64,000 nt of DNA, taken from positions 3,162,001 to 3,226,000 of the forward strand of contig PYIU01000006.1 in NCBI GenBank assembly GCA_003415625.1, read 5' to 3'. The position numbers were made by a program, and so were the translations under genes. Below are positions 45,346 to 57,317 of this stretch, piece after piece. Position 1 is the first letter of the stretch; the number at the start of each line of letters is the position of its first letter. Under the pieces are notes generated by a model. The model was not told the origin of the DNA and did no database searches. It was given only the letters and a program-made list of their open reading frames with translations. The DNA comes from Aquanectria penicillioides. Lineage: Eukaryota; Ascomycota; Sordariomycetes; Hypocreales; Nectriaceae.

Positions 45346-45573
45346 ATGGATCTCAAGAAAAAGGCGTTAGGTGACCAGGAGAAGACCAAGACAAATCCCG
45401 ACAATGACAACCTCACTCAACCGAAAGCTCAACAGCCTAGCAGTCCCAAGCTGGAAAACTTTCCGCCTATCAACCCTCAGGCGCTCGACATATGGTTGCA
45501 GACCTCAAAGATCGTCAGAGAACCTCTGATGACCATGGAAGAACTCGACAAGGAGCTCGAAGGATTCAAGTAG
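45346..45573 (+). CDS. Small hypothetical protein (uncertain)
   Basis: An open frame with ATG at 45346 (MDLKKKALGDQEK) runs 75 codons to TAG; an in-frame ATG at 45268 would add 26 residues. The product is hydrophilic, Lys/Gln/Pro-rich, and ends in an acidic helix (MTMEELDKELEGFK). Composition looks protein-like, and the end lies only about 55 bp from the stop of the convergent MFS gene. No family recognised. It could be chance. Confidence 0.3.
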   Translation: MDLKKKALGDQEKTKTNPDNDNLTQPKAQQPSSPKLENFPPINPQALDIWLQTSKIVREPLMTMEELDKELEGFK

Positions 45574-45628
45574 AGATAGTAAAATTGCATCAACTAGGGC
45601 ACATCTTGGACGGCTATCACGACTCAAA

Positions 45629-47332
45629 CTAAAGCCGCCACCTAAAGGCTGGGTGCTTCCAGTCCAGGTCCCGAATCTGCTCGGGGCTCAGTCCGGCCAG
45701 CTCCTGCTCCACATCACGTTGGTCTCGCTTCTTGTTATCGGCATTCATCCAAAAGTATCCAAAGGTGCTGATGATGAGAATCATGCTAGCGGCAGCCAGG
45801 TTGAGGCCGTTGCCGATGGGATAATCAGGGGCGTTGGTCACAGGGTAGGACCAAGTCGCGATGAGGCCGCCAATGTTGCCAAACATAACCTAAAAAAGAA
45901 ACGTTAGCGCGGCATCGCTCGAAGGAATATAAGCTTCTTACATTGAGACCAATGGCGCTGCTTCGCGCGGTGTCGCTGACCACGTTGGCGCTAATGTGTG
46001 CATTTGTCAATGTTCCGAGGACCATGCACGTGCTGGCAACCAGGAAAGTAGCCGCATATCGGGCCGTCGCAATCTTTGTTCCCAGGAATATGGCATAGCC
46101 GACCATGACCAGCGGCGACGTCATGATGAACAGGATCTGGCGGCGGTCAAGGAACCAACTGTAGGCCGGGAAGGCAAGAGCGAAAAAGGCGCCCACCGCA
46201 TAAGGGGGCACGCTGTGCAGCTGCTTCTGGATGACGGTGTATTCGGGGTAGATTGTGCCGACGATGGTGGGCAGGAAAAAGGCAAGGCCCTGGACGGTGA
46301 TGTTGTTGAGGAGGAAGATGCAGGCAATCTGGATGACGAGGGGGTTGGACAAGCCGCGCAAGAGCTTGGTCTTGTCGATGCCGTCAATGACCTCGGTCTG
46401 GCCGACACGCTCCGACTTGACGCGGGCAATGCAGAGATCCTTCTCCTCCTGGGTCAACCACCAAGCGGTCTCAGGGCGGTCGGTCAGGGTGAAGAAGGAG
46501 ATGAGGCTCAGGCCTATGGTGATGATGCCCTCAATGGCAAAGATCATGCGCCACTGGTGAAGACTGCCAAAGTGGTCAAGCTTGAGAATGGCACTGGCCA
46601 GCAGGCCACCAAAGGCACCGGCCAGAGGGGCCATGACCATGTAAAGCGACAGACGAAAGGTCAACTCGGCGCGCTTGTACCATCGTGAGAGGTAGTAGGC
46701 GATACCGGGCAGCATGCCGGCCTCGAAGATGCCTAGCAGGAAACGAACGCCGCAGATGGCGGCCTGGGACTGGACAAAGGCGGTGGCGATGCTGACGGCT
46801 CCAAACAAGAGCGAAGTGATGGGGATGAACCATCCTGGGCCCATCCATTTGCAGGTGACGGTAGCGGGGATCTCGAACAAGATATATGAGATGTAAAAAA
46901 CTGACAGGATCTTGTTGTAGTCGTAGCCTACTAATTTCAGGTCCTCGTTCATGCCAGCGATACGCGCGTTGCCTACGTGGGAGAGACGATTAGTGTGGAC
47001 CCTTGAAACAAGCGACGAAAAGCGAAAACGTACCAATGTTAGCGCGATCGATGAAGCAAAAGAGGTACAGGAGAGAAACGGTCGGGACCGTGCAAAGGTC
47101 CAGCTTCCATCGAAGCCTTCGCTCAGCAGCAGGGTCGAACTGGACAGTGGCATTGCCATAACTGGGAGGGGGGAAAAGTCAGCAGAGGCATTGGGTTGGA
47201 GTCGGTCAAGATGGCTCACATGTCGGTCGCCAAATGACCACGGCCAGCAGCATCACTGATGGCACCGTGGCCAGTGTCCTCGACCTGCTTGGTGGAGCGG
47301 TCGTCGCCCTTTTCTTTATCGGAGAGGGTCAT
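45629..47332 (-). CDS. MFS transporter, anion:cation symporter (allantoate permease-like) family
   Basis: Four exons: 47332-47220, 47161-47034, 46972-45942 and 45889-45629, introns 58, 61 and 52 nt. The 510-residue protein has a polar N-terminus, LLYLFCFIDRANIGNARIAG at the first transmembrane helix, about twelve hydrophobic segments, a long central loop (RPETAWWLTQEEKDLC) and a cytoplasmic tail. The DRxNIGNA motif and the RPETAWWLTxEE loop are typical of the fungal ACS family (Dal5/Tna1 type), which takes up organic anions such as allantoate, nicotinate or pantothenate. The true substrate cannot be read from sequence. The first intron lacks a clear CTAAC signal, but its splice sites restore the frame exactly. 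Confidence 0.9.
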
Positions 47333-48686
47333 GGTGAAGTTGGGATGAGAGAGTGCGGTGATTGTTTGATGAAAAGCTCTCTCGATGGGGGGGGGGAATC
47401 GACTGAAATAAAAAAAACACGACCAGAGCAAAATTCGGCCCTCGGGCTGGGGGACCTTCACCCTGGTCACAGTTGCGATCTATTCCCCCTCACGTCGTGC
47501 TGGACCAAATGTCAGGGCTCGACAGGGCTCGACGGGGCTAGCAAGGCCTTGCCTGGGTGACGGGCTGGCCTGGTGGCCCTCGGCGAATTGGGAACCCCCC
47601 TTTCCCCGCAGAGGCGTCCATGTCGGTATCTGTCTGTCGTCTGGTGGCTTCATTCTTTCGCTCTAGTCTTGCTTCTGTCGCGGGAGCTTAACCCGGGCCG
47701 TCGATCTGAGTTGGAGGGATCCCAAAGCAGTATGTCTCTCCACCGTGCTGGGGAGCGGATTGGACAGCTCGGGGACAAGGACGCGCGTGTGGTGCGCGCA
47801 GGTGAGACGATGGCTTGGCTGGGGAGGGCAGAGGAGGGTGTGGACGTGCGGAGCAGTTGCAGAGCGTTGAGATGCGATGGACCACTGCGAGATGCTACAG
47901 GAGATGAACTAGACCAGAAGAGCGTGCGGGGAACCGCCGAGGGCAAGGTTAAGGACCAGGTCTGCTGTATAATGGGTGTTAACGGGATGATGATTGATCC
48001 TGATTTCTAAGAGTTCAGTAAGTCGAGATAAGCCACATCCTCCGACCACGTGCGATTAAGCTCAATGGGCAACCACCCGGCCAGCCCAAGTCGCGCCAGC
48101 ACAGGCAGGAACATGTTTCACTGCACCTTCCCGCGCAGAAACCCTTCCATTGAGTTGCTGTCAAGCCACACCTGCCCTGAGACTCGCTGTGGCAGGCCCG
48201 ACTCTGCGCCACAACCTCTGTATAACCTGCCGTGCTCGTCCCCGGTTACGTCCCTGGACGTCCGGATCTCATCAACCAAATCTACATCTTGAACAAGGCT
48301 TCCCCAGACTCTCCAGCTCAGCTGCCCCAGCCCCTGTACCCCAGATTGCATCTAATCTGGGGTAAACGCCGTTCAATCCGCTTTTTCCTAGGCTGGCGCG
48401 ACCCAATCATGCTGAGGTTGTTTGGTGGTGTGTTGCCTGTGGTCTGTGCCAAGAGGCGTCGGCAATTGGAGTCGGCAAGTGAAACCACGGCCCAACACCA
48501 ACACTCGGCCGACCACACCCACATCGACAGCATCCATCGCCTCTCCAAAACCAAAGACACCAGGGACGAAAAAAAATAGTCCCGGAGCTTACTCCAACTG
48601 ACGCCGCAATCGTCCTAGCCTAACCCATATCCACCGTCCCGCCTATTGCCCGAGGCAAACCTGACGGATGCCAGCGTCGGCTTCTC
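47333..48686. other. Intergenic, 1.35 kb
   Basis: Promoter side of the MFS gene and 3' side of the next minus-strand gene. Open frames such as 47573-48010 show no domain or exon structure. Confidence 0.5.
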
Positions 48687-49644
48687 TCACCAGACGCCCG
48701 GAATCACCGCCCATTTCTTGCCCACCTTGTCCTCTCCAAATCGCTCCATGTACCACCGCTTTCCCCTCACGGCGCGCGGGAGCATGGCCAGCACCTCGTT
48801 GACCAGGAACGTCCTCGCCGGTGCGCATCCCCAGCCGGCGGCCATCCAGAAGCCTGCCCACTCCACCCATTCGCTGAAGTAGTGCGGGAACAGCATGTAT
48901 CGGAACAATCCTGCCTGGGGGATTTGATAATGTTTATCGACGACCTTGGAAGTCCCGGTCTCGTGCCGGAGCCGATCCTGTCGAGCCTGCTCCCGACGTC
49001 GGATTTCCCGGAGCTCCTCGTCGTGGAAAAAGTTGCACGAGAGGCCCAGATAGAAGATGAGGATGCCCGCCGAGAACTGCAGCAGTGGCGACTGCGAGCT
49101 CCACGCTTCCTCCGTCACCGGCCCGTACGCCGCCAGCCACGCACCCAGGCACGTCGCATTGAGCAGCTGGAATCCAATCGCCACCAACCACACCAAGATG
49201 TGCAAGGGCGACATGGAAGGCTGTAGGAAAGGAAACATGACTGCCCGATACGAGTAGTGGATCACCTGCGTTTGGTCAGCTTTAGCCGTCACCTCGTCCG
49301 AGGTGGACTCACAAACAGCCCGGCAAGGACCTTGTTCTGCCAAGGGAGGTCGTTGATGCCGTGCTGCATGGGCAGCGTCTTCATCAGGTACAGCAGCGTC
49401 ATGAATCCGGGGCACTCCATCGTCAGCCAGCCAACGCGGCCTGGCAGGTTGAGCCGGCTGTCGACTGAGGTTTTACCCATGCCGTACCACCCAATAATCC
49501 ATTGGACCGAACCAATCTGTATTTCTTAGCACTGGCAACTAGACAGGTTCGGTTTCTTACGATTGGGTATGAGATTTGCCATATTTTGAGAATCAGCTCG
49601 TAGTTTTCCCGCGTAGGGGGCATCCACCCCTCGATTAGAGCCAT
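48687..49644 (-). CDS. Steroid 5-alpha-reductase-like membrane protein
   Basis: Three exons: 49644-49561, 49516-49313 and 49265-48687, introns 44 and 47 nt. The 288-residue product has several hydrophobic helices and the conserved C-terminal block of the 3-oxo-5-alpha-steroid 4-dehydrogenase family: NFFHDEELREIRRR, YQIPQAGLFRYMLFPHYFSE and EWAGFWMAAGWG. Family members reduce enone double bonds of steroids or polyprenyl/very-long-chain acyl substrates in the ER membrane using NADPH. The substrate here is unknown. All exon junctions keep the frame. Confidence 0.85.
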
Positions 49645-49940
49645 TGTTGTTGTTGAGTCTACAGGGTGGTCATGATGTCAACAACATACAGGGATTCTGA
49701 CGACTCTCACCGCCTGCCTATTGTGCTAATCCCCATCGCAGACATCTGCAGATTATCGTGAAGCAATTGTATAAATTGATCCATTACGATCAAACGTGTA
49801 AAATCGCGGCAGTTCATCGAGGGTACCCAGTCATGGGGCTGACGTGCAGATCAGGTCCGATGGCTTACGCAGTGCCGTCAATTTTATTATATCCTACAGC
49901 GCCGGCTAAAATGCACCAAGAACTCCTCCAATGTCATTCA

Positions 49941-52310
49941 TCACATCACAACGCAGTCTCGGTCCCTAGATGACGGCCCATGTCCCAAAACCGCACTGGG
50001 ACTTACCGGCGGCCGCGCTGCAGTCCGCCCCATCTGTCGGTGCCCAGTCGGCGTGCTCATGTTGGTTCGTGTTGATTGTCGCGAGACGGTTGGGCTGCTT
50101 GCATGGCTTGGGTGTCCGACCGGAGGCTGGTATGCCCGATCATTCGCTGCCTGTTCGTATGAAGGCGGTGCATCTTCGCCTTCGTCTGCTGTTCTCGTCA
50201 CCCCTGGTCTCGTCACCCCTTGCGTCTGTGGCGGAATGAGCGACCGCACCTGCTGGCCGGTTCGAGGCGGAGTAGCCGCAGAGCTGGTTCGCACAGGAGC
50301 AAGCCCAGCTCCGGATCCGCGCCCTGCCGCTCCTCCGCGTGCCTGCACCGTCGGCCCTCGCCCTTCGGGTTGTCCGCGGCCGGGCCCCCTACCCTGCTGT
50401 TCAATGTACTGCTCCGAAAGGATGCTCTCCCTGCGGCGCCGGGCCTCGGCCGCCCGGTGTCTCTCGTCCTCCTCCTCCTGAAGTTGCAGCGCAAGCGCCA
50501 AGTCTCTGTCCTCCTGCTCCGTGCTCGGGCTGAGCGGTTCCTCCTCTTGCCTCGCCTTGCCTCGTCGCTGGACGGTGGTCCACTCGCCTCCGTCGTCTGC
50601 CGGAACAATGCCGGATCCGACCATTCGGAAGTCGCCAGCCAGGTATTCCGTGCTCCCGCCGTTGATGTCGGAGAGCGTCTCCCACACGATTTCCTCGTGG
50701 CTCTTGAACCCGGCGTCCGTCACCAGAGTCAGCAGCTGCATGGTGTCGGGGTGGCAGTACAGCGTGCTGAAATGGTCGTTGCGAAAGAGGATGGCAAAGG
50801 TGCCGGGGCGGATAGCCTTGCCAATGACTTCGATTCCCCAGTGCGTAAGCTGGGTGGCGGAAGAGGTTAAAAAGTCCTTGATGATGAGGACGTCTTGGTA
50901 CAGCTGCTGCTCCGACTCGTTGAGCCCGCCCTCCGGGTTCGACAGCTTCTCCTCAAGCTCCTCCTCTCGGAACAAGAGGTTTTGCGCGTCTTCGTAGGAG
51001 GCAGCCTGCCGCTCTAGGGCTTGGTATGCCGGCTCGGACTTTGGAGGCAGCCATCCGTGGATCAGCGGGATTGAAAACGTGGCGTACAAGCTCATCTCGG
51101 CCGTGTTTTCAAACGTGCCGGGGATCAGATTGCCTCGCTCCGTCGGGTGGAGGTGCGTCAGCGACGTCCGCTTATAGGCGTTGACCATCTTGTCCGTAGG
51201 GATGAACCGTGGGTTGACGTTCATTCCGGTGTGTAGACTTTGAAGGAACGCGTACAGGTCCGAAACGTCGGGTAGCGCATCTTCGTCGCTCGTTCTCCGC
51301 GGCGACATGAGTTCGTCGAACACGGCGTCCAGCAGCAGGCTGAGGCTGACCTGCTCTCTCGATCGTAGAACCTGCACCAGGGCCGTGTCGGGGTTATCAG
51401 CCGGCGTCGTGAGCGTCAGGGCGTTGACCAGGGCTACCAACGGGCATGGTCCGTTGGCGTTTTGGATCAGGATGGGCGACGTCCGGGGGTTCTTTGGCGC
51501 GCTCGAGTCGTGCCACTTGATGTTCTTGACCTGGTACGTCTCTGCGCCGTCCACCGGCTGCCGCGAGGGCTTCCAGCTCGGTCTGTCGGTAGATCGCCGC
51601 GGCGGCAGGGGGGGCTTGGACTCGTCGGGTTCCGCGTCAATCAAGTTCCAGTCGTCGGCCTTGGCCTTGCCCTTTGAGGACGAGCCCAGGTCATCCCAGA
51701 CATGAGTCTCCTGCGCGAGTTCGTCGGAGAAGGAAGACACCGCGGGGGCCTTGCTCTTGCCGAGCGGGTCCACGCTCTTGTCGAGAGGCTCTTCGTCCCA
51801 CGCGGGGGACTCGCTTCGGGAGGGCAGCGAGATCAACGCAGGCGATGACGCCATCTGCGGCGGCGCGGGGGCCTTCTCCCATGCTTCTTTCGCGTCGGGG
51901 ATGCTGTACTGGGCCGGCGTCGGCTCCGAAGGCGCCCACGCCTTGTCCCAGACGTCCTTTGTTGCGCCCGACTGCGACGCCTCGGACCACGGGTTGGTGG
52001 GCTCCAAGGTCAGCTTGGAAACGGACTCGGCTTGGGCGGCAACCTTTTTCCGCAGAAACGGATTCGTTTCGGTCCTCTCTTTCGGAGGTGCTCCGGGGGT
52101 TGCATCTTGGCCCCAGACCTGCTCTTCCTCCTTCTCCATGGTGTCAAACGCTCCGCCCGGTCGCAACGCAGCGGTGGGTTTGTCGCCTCCGCCTTGACGC
52201 GGAACATCCTCCCATCCGTCACCTCCGTCTGCCCAGGGATTGCTCGACACGCCTCGCGATTCCGAAGCCTCGCTCGGGGCAGATTCGGGGAGGGGTTTTC
52301 GACTGGCCAT
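49941..52310 (-). CDS. MINDY-family deubiquitinase (FAM63-like) with C-terminal CaaX box
   Basis: Cysteine protease that trims Lys48-linked ubiquitin chains. Single exon, 789 residues from ATG 52310 (MASRKPLPESAP; another ATG lies four codons upstream at 52322). The N-terminal third is Pro/Ser-rich and disordered. The MINDY catalytic domain begins at ILIQNANGPCPLVALVNAL, where Cys of NGPCPL is the expected nucleophile; THWGIEVIGKAI and FRNDHFSTLYC contain the expected His region. After it a ubiquitin-binding helix is visible (EDRDLALALQLQEEEDE, UIM/MIU-like), then Arg/Gly/Pro-rich sequence, and the very end reads DRDCVVM. CVVM fits a CaaX prenylation signal, so membrane attachment is likely. 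The frame is intact. Confidence 0.9.
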   Translation of the reverse strand: MASRKPLPESAPSEASESRGVSSNPWADGGDGWEDVPRQGGGDKPTAALRPGGAFDTMEKEEEQVWGQDATPGAPPKERTETNPFLRKKVAAQAESVSKLTLEPTNPWSEASQSGATKDVWDKAWAPSEPTPAQYSIPDAKEAWEKAPAPPQMASSPALISLPSRSESPAWDEEPLDKSVDPLGKSKAPAVSSFSDELAQETHVWDDLGSSSKGKAKADDWNLIDAEPDESKPPLPPRRSTDRPSWKPSRQPVDGAETYQVKNIKWHDSSAPKNPRTSPILIQNANGPCPLVALVNALTLTTPADNPDTALVQVLRSREQVSLSLLLDAVFDELMSPRRTSDEDALPDVSDLYAFLQSLHTGMNVNPRFIPTDKMVNAYKRTSLTHLHPTERGNLIPGTFENTAEMSLYATFSIPLIHGWLPPKSEPAYQALERQAASYEDAQNLLFREEELEEKLSNPEGGLNESEQQLYQDVLIIKDFLTSSATQLTHWGIEVIGKAIRPGTFAILFRNDHFSTLYCHPDTMQLLTLVTDAGFKSHEEIVWETLSDINGGSTEYLAGDFRMVGSGIVPADDGGEWTTVQRRGKARQEEEPLSPSTEQEDRDLALALQLQEEEDERHRAAEARRRRESILSEQYIEQQGRGPGRGQPEGRGPTVQARGGAAGRGSGAGLAPVRTSSAATPPRTGQQVRSLIPPQTQGVTRPGVTRTADEGEDAPPSYEQAANDRAYQPPVGHPSHASSPTVSRQSTRTNMSTPTGHRQMGRTAARPPVSPSAVLGHGPSSRDRDCVVM

Positions 52311-52920
52311 GACGGCCTCCAACGTAGCGCGATGCTACGATCGTAAGCGGGGTCGTGATGGTGGAAGCGTCGGAAGCAGGGACATGAATTCCCGCGACAA
52401 CGATGATGATTGCGCCGTGGTTTGCAGGGTCGCTGTCTGGCAATCTGACGGCCTCGCAGTCTCGCAGCCTCGCAATCCTGCGCTCTGTAGCAGCTGTGAA
52501 GCTGTAAGGTGCTGCCTGTCTAGTCGTACTGTTCGTATCGGTGTCGTCACTGCGGACCCTGTGGCGGTGCAACGTGGGTTGTCGTCCTGGGCGTCTCAAT
52601 TAAACAAGCACTTCGAACGCCGAATGGTCTCAGGCGCCCGATTTATAGCATTCGTGTAGTTGTAGGATCAAGCTTGCGTCGCCGCAGCTGGCAAGTCCCC
52701 GCCACCTGTTTCTGTGCCACGCACCGCCACAGATGACGTGGGCCGATGGCAAAGAGCCAAGGAAGGCACGGACAAGTTGGTTGTTCACTCGACATATTGA
52801 TTCATATTACAGCTGGGTTTGATAAGAAGTATGCTGTCCAGCTCGCTCCCTCGAAATGCCACAAACCCAACGCCAACTCCAGGCCGTCATCCATACAAGA
52901 CACAAACCATCCACGCTGAA
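52311..52920. other. Intergenic, 610 bp
   Basis: Promoter side of the MINDY gene and 3' end of the DnaJ gene. No other feature recognised. Confidence 0.55.
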
Positions 52921-54038
52921 TCATCGACTAATTCCCAAATTGTTTAGTCTTTCGCACGACGGCATGGTGTACGTCTCCGCCACTGCCATCTTTTCCGGGT
53001 CCTGATAAAACCATCCCTGCGCCGCATCCCTGAGCCTCTGCCGGTACGTGAGCTCGTTGTCGCACTCGCTCTTGAGGTGGCGCACCAGGTTCACCTCGGC
53101 CGTGCGGTCCAGCTTGTTGAGCTTGCCGTCGTTGTACGCGGCAATGTCGTTGGGGTTGACAAAGTACTCAACTCCCAGATTTGGCGTGGTTCGGCCTTCG
53201 GTGTAGGGATGTAGCGGGTGGTCGTAGACCATGCGGGGGGCTGAGGAGGTTGAGGATTCGCCAGAGAAGATTGACGTGACGATCGGCAGGATGAAGAAGA
53301 GGATGATGGGGAGGAGGCCGAGGAGCGTTTGAAGGGTGCTGCCCTCCTGGCGCCCGCCGCCCTGGTTGGCCTCACGCGGCCGCGTCCGCGGTCTAGCCCC
53401 TCCAAACTGGTGTACTCGGATTCCGGGGCCGCCGCCAAAGTTGAATACAAACTGGGGGCCGGTATCGAAGCCTGGGCATGTTAGCAGCCATCTTGGGATG
53501 CGTCCGAAACTCTCTCACCTCCAAAGGGTCCTCCTCCAAAACCTTGTCCTCCAAAGAATCGGGCAAACATCTCCTCGGGGGTCAGTTCGTCCTCGAACAT
53601 GGGGCCTCGGCCGCCGCCGCCGCCGCCTCCACCAGGTTGCCGCTGCGAGAAGAAGGGATTTTGGGCCCGAGCAGACTCGAATCGACTGTCGGGGTCGGTT
53701 CCAAACCGATCAAACTTGTCACGCTTTTCCTTGTCGCCCAGGATGCCAAACGCCCGGCTGACCATCTTGAAGGCCTCATCCGCATGCTGGTGGCCGTTCT
53801 TGTCGGGGTGGGTAAGGAGAGACTGCTTTCGGTACGCTTTTTTTATTTCGGATTCCGTACATGAAGTCTTGACGGCCTCGAGACCCAGGATGTCGTAGAA
53901 GGCCGTGGCCTTGCATTTTCGGATTCGGATGACGGCGGCCTCCTGGTCGGGCGTGAATCCTCGTCCTTGGTTTCCCTGGTTGTGCTCGCGAGAGCGAGCC
54001 GAACCAGTATCGGCTCCTGAGGCCGTTGCGCTCGGCAT
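52921..54038 (-). CDS. ER-membrane DnaJ (Hsp40) co-chaperone, HLJ1/DNAJB12-like
   Basis: Two exons, 54038-53519 and 53471-52921, with a 47-nt intron (GTGAGA..CAG, GCTAAC branch site); 356 residues. The J domain spans about residues 45-115 (AFYDILGLEAVKTSCTESEI, the HPD motif in LTHPDKNGH, and DKFDRFG). A Gly-rich stretch (nine Gly in a row-like tract) follows, then one transmembrane helix (LLPIILFFILPIVTSIF) and a C-terminal domain of the DUF1977 type (NPNDIAAYNDGKLNKLDRTA). This layout marks the tail-anchored J proteins that recruit cytosolic Hsp70 to the ER surface for membrane-protein degradation. Frame intact. Confidence 0.9.
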
Positions 54039-54521
54039 CGATGTGGATTAGGTGGTTTCTAGCGGGTGTCGACGGGTGCAAGCTGGCCTCTTCGGAATAG
54101 TCGTGGCTTGGTTAGGTTGACCGAGGGCGCAAGAGTAAAAACGCGGGGCACGCACTCGGGGGTCTCGGTCGCGTAATTATAGCGACGCAGAGTCGGCAGA
54201 GATTGATGAGATGAAAACAGCCTGGTCGGACAATCCTGGTGGTCTACGTTACCATCGCGAGTCGACCCACGTGACGCCCCACTGTTACCCTAGACACTTG
54301 CCCATCTTGATCTGTCTGTTATGAGATAATCATCTTTCTTTATCTCCTTTATTTAGTCGTTTTATTTTCTTGATTTCAACCATTTTTTATTTCGTTGATT
54401 TCTTATTTCACTCATTCAGCCTTTTCCTTCGTGGAACGTGCAATTGGAAGTTCATTACAATGGAACGCGTGCACTTGATCTGAGACATGACTCGCAGATG
54501 TGTTTACTTGTACGAATGTAC
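54039..54521. other. Intergenic, 483 bp
   Basis: Promoter of the DnaJ gene and 3' end of the endoglucanase gene. A T-rich tract lies at about 54330-54420. Nothing else seen. Confidence 0.55.
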
Positions 54522-55552
54522 CTACTCGATGAATTCTTCAATCGTCGACATGTACTGCAGGTAGGCAGTGCCACTTGGGGGTTCCATACTGAACATGTAA
54601 TCTCCCCACCAAGGCCCGGCAGACCACCACAGCCATCCAGTCCACACGTCCGAGTTGTCCTTGAGATACTGCAGCTCGCTCTTGATGGCGGCGATGCAGA
54701 CGTCGTTGGCGGCACCTGCAGTCTCGCCCAGGATGCCCAGCTTGTTGTTCTCCTTGAGCCAAGCCGTGGCCGCCTTGAGGCGCTCTGCACCAATGGTGCC
54801 ATTCACGCAGGTCTCGGAGGTGCCCGATCCATCCGAGTCGAGATATTGATGCATCTCGTAGATGATCTTGTCCCGAGGGTCTGTCAAGCTCTTGAGGGCG
54901 TCGCCGTTTCCGCTCGACACCCAAGTCCAAGCCCCACTGTACGAGTTGCCCTCAACAAAGATGTACTGCGACGTAGCGCCGGCGCCACGAATTGCAGTAA
55001 TGGCAGCCTGGTTGAGCTCGGCCACCAATGAGTTTTCCATGTCATGGTATTCGTTGTTGGTGTCGAAAATGACCAGCTCGTTGTCGGCAAACTGCGTTGC
55101 GACAGTCTTCCAAAAGGCACCAAAGGCATCGGCATCGGTAATGATGTTGCCATAGTACCGACCAAAATTGTGAGGGTCCAGGACGGCATAGGCGCCCTGG
55201 CCGGTGATGTGAGTGACGACGGTCCTGAGGCCGCTAAAGTAGGTCTCGTTCAGAGAACCAGTCAGCTCGTCCGGGACAAGACGCTCCATCCGGAAGGGGA
55301 TCCGGAAGGTGTTCATGCCGGTGTCCATCAGCGTCTACACGGTCAGCTACGCTTGCTAAATGCCAACATCAAGGGACTTACATCGATGGCACTGGTGTCT
55401 GGCCAGATATAGTCCTTGTTCAAGGCGCCGGGGAAGTTTGTCTCGCCGAATTCGCCTCCGGACTCGTTGGAGCCGGTAAACAGGAACCCGCCTGTTGCGC
55501 AGGCGGCAGACGCCAGAGATGCGCCGGCAGCGAAAAGGAGCGTGGACCACAT
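54522..55552 (-). CDS. Secreted GH5 endo-beta-1,4-glucanase
   Basis: Two exons, 55552-55382 and 55334-54522, with a 47-nt intron. The start at [16 protein letters not shown] gives a clean signal peptide; an in-frame ATG at 55576 would add eight residues. The 327-residue product is a glycoside hydrolase family 5 catalytic domain alone: [13 protein letters not shown] at the start, [21 protein letters not shown], the acid/base Glu in [24 protein letters not shown] and the nucleophile Glu in LGILGETAG. It cuts internal bonds of cellulose outside the cell. There is no cellulose-binding module at either end, unlike many fungal Cel5A enzymes. Confidence 0.92.
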
Positions 55553-56109
55553 GATGGCAAGAAAGAAATCAATCAACGAAGGACTCGGTCAACGAGAGGA
55601 AAGGCGCTGGAGAGCTGCCTGGACGGGAAACGAGCATGTTATATGCTCGCCGGGAACGCCATACGTGGATCTGTCGTTTCAACTGACCGATCAGCCGGGG
55701 TGCATTCGGATAGTTATTTGTTTGAAACGTAGGGATCCTGACATGCGAGTCGAATGATGAAGCTATGATGATACTTATGACAATTATGGATGAGATCATG
55801 AGAATCATGAAATAAGCAGCAGCATCCTCGACATCAATCTAGCCTTCCATTGAATTTGACCACAAACAGAGAAATCGTCCTGATATTCGTCTTGCACGTT
55901 CTTGACCGTCTTGCACATGAGACAACCCATCCCAGCTCGTTGGTGGACCGGTTTTTCCGAAAACCACTTCGCGATCCAGATTGATGAGCACGCAGCCACG
56001 CACGACACGTCACGTGATCGGGCAAACTGCGGAAAAACACCCATGCTATCGTCAATTCAAGCTGCGATGCTGGCGGAAATTTCGTTGACATGCGACAGCG
56101 TCTGCGATA
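55553..56109. promoter_or_regulatory. Divergent upstream region of endoglucanase and uS19m genes
   Basis: 557 bp between oppositely directed genes. It must carry both promoters. I recognised no specific regulator site with confidence. Confidence 0.5.
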
Positions 56110-56531
56110 ATGTTGCCGACACGGGTTTTACTCAAGCGCTCCGTGTGGAAGGGTAAGTCTCTCTGCTATTTGACATTGCTGAACGAACCGCTGACGCCTC
56201 CAGGCCCGCACCTCGTGCCGTAAGCTCCTGTCTCTCGACGGACATGTATCTCGACATCTAACCTCGATAGCCTCCCCATCGTCTGGCCCAAGAACCCCAG
56301 CGACAAGGTCCCTCCCGTTCGAACCCAGGCTCGATCTGCGACGATCCTGCCCAACTTTGTGGGCCTCAAGTTCGAGGTGCACAATGGCAAGGACTATCAT
56401 GAGGTGATTATCACCGAAGACATGGTCGGCCACAAGCTCGGAGAGTTCTCACCGTACGTAATCCCCTTAGAAGCCTGGACGACGCTGATAGACGCAGAAC
56501 CCGAAAGCCAAATATCTGGGACAAGAGGTAG
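56110..56531 (+). CDS. Mitochondrial small-subunit ribosomal protein uS19m
   Basis: Four exons: 56110-56152, 56204-56219 (only 16 nt), 56271-56453 and 56498-56531, with introns of 51, 51 and 44 nt. The joined product is 91 residues: [20 protein letters not shown], then a short linker, [20 protein letters not shown], then [20 protein letters not shown] and the end [14 protein letters not shown]. Uniform-length homologues in yeast mitochondria (Rsm19) and the [11 protein letters not shown] motif support uS19 of the mitochondrial or bacterial kind rather than the cytosolic one. The N-terminus is rich in basic residues, as for import. The micro-exon is needed for the GPHLVPLP segment; phase and splice sites all agree. 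Confidence 0.88.
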
Positions 56532-56699
56532 ATTTGGATGCAATGTACAAAAATGTATTATACTGGATTCACTAGCAATTGTCATGGAGCATCACGCAGC
56601 AATGAATATCAAGTCATCTATTGACTGTGAAGTGCGTAGCAGTATTGAAGTGCCTGTAGAGTAAATCCCAACGCCAGCCTGAACGCCGTGCCGACCCAT

Positions 56700-57317
<618 letters not shown>

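Noticed and set aside
47573..48010. 145-codon plus-strand open frame upstream of the MFS gene
   Set aside because: No recognisable motif; it sits in the promoter region of the divergent gene.
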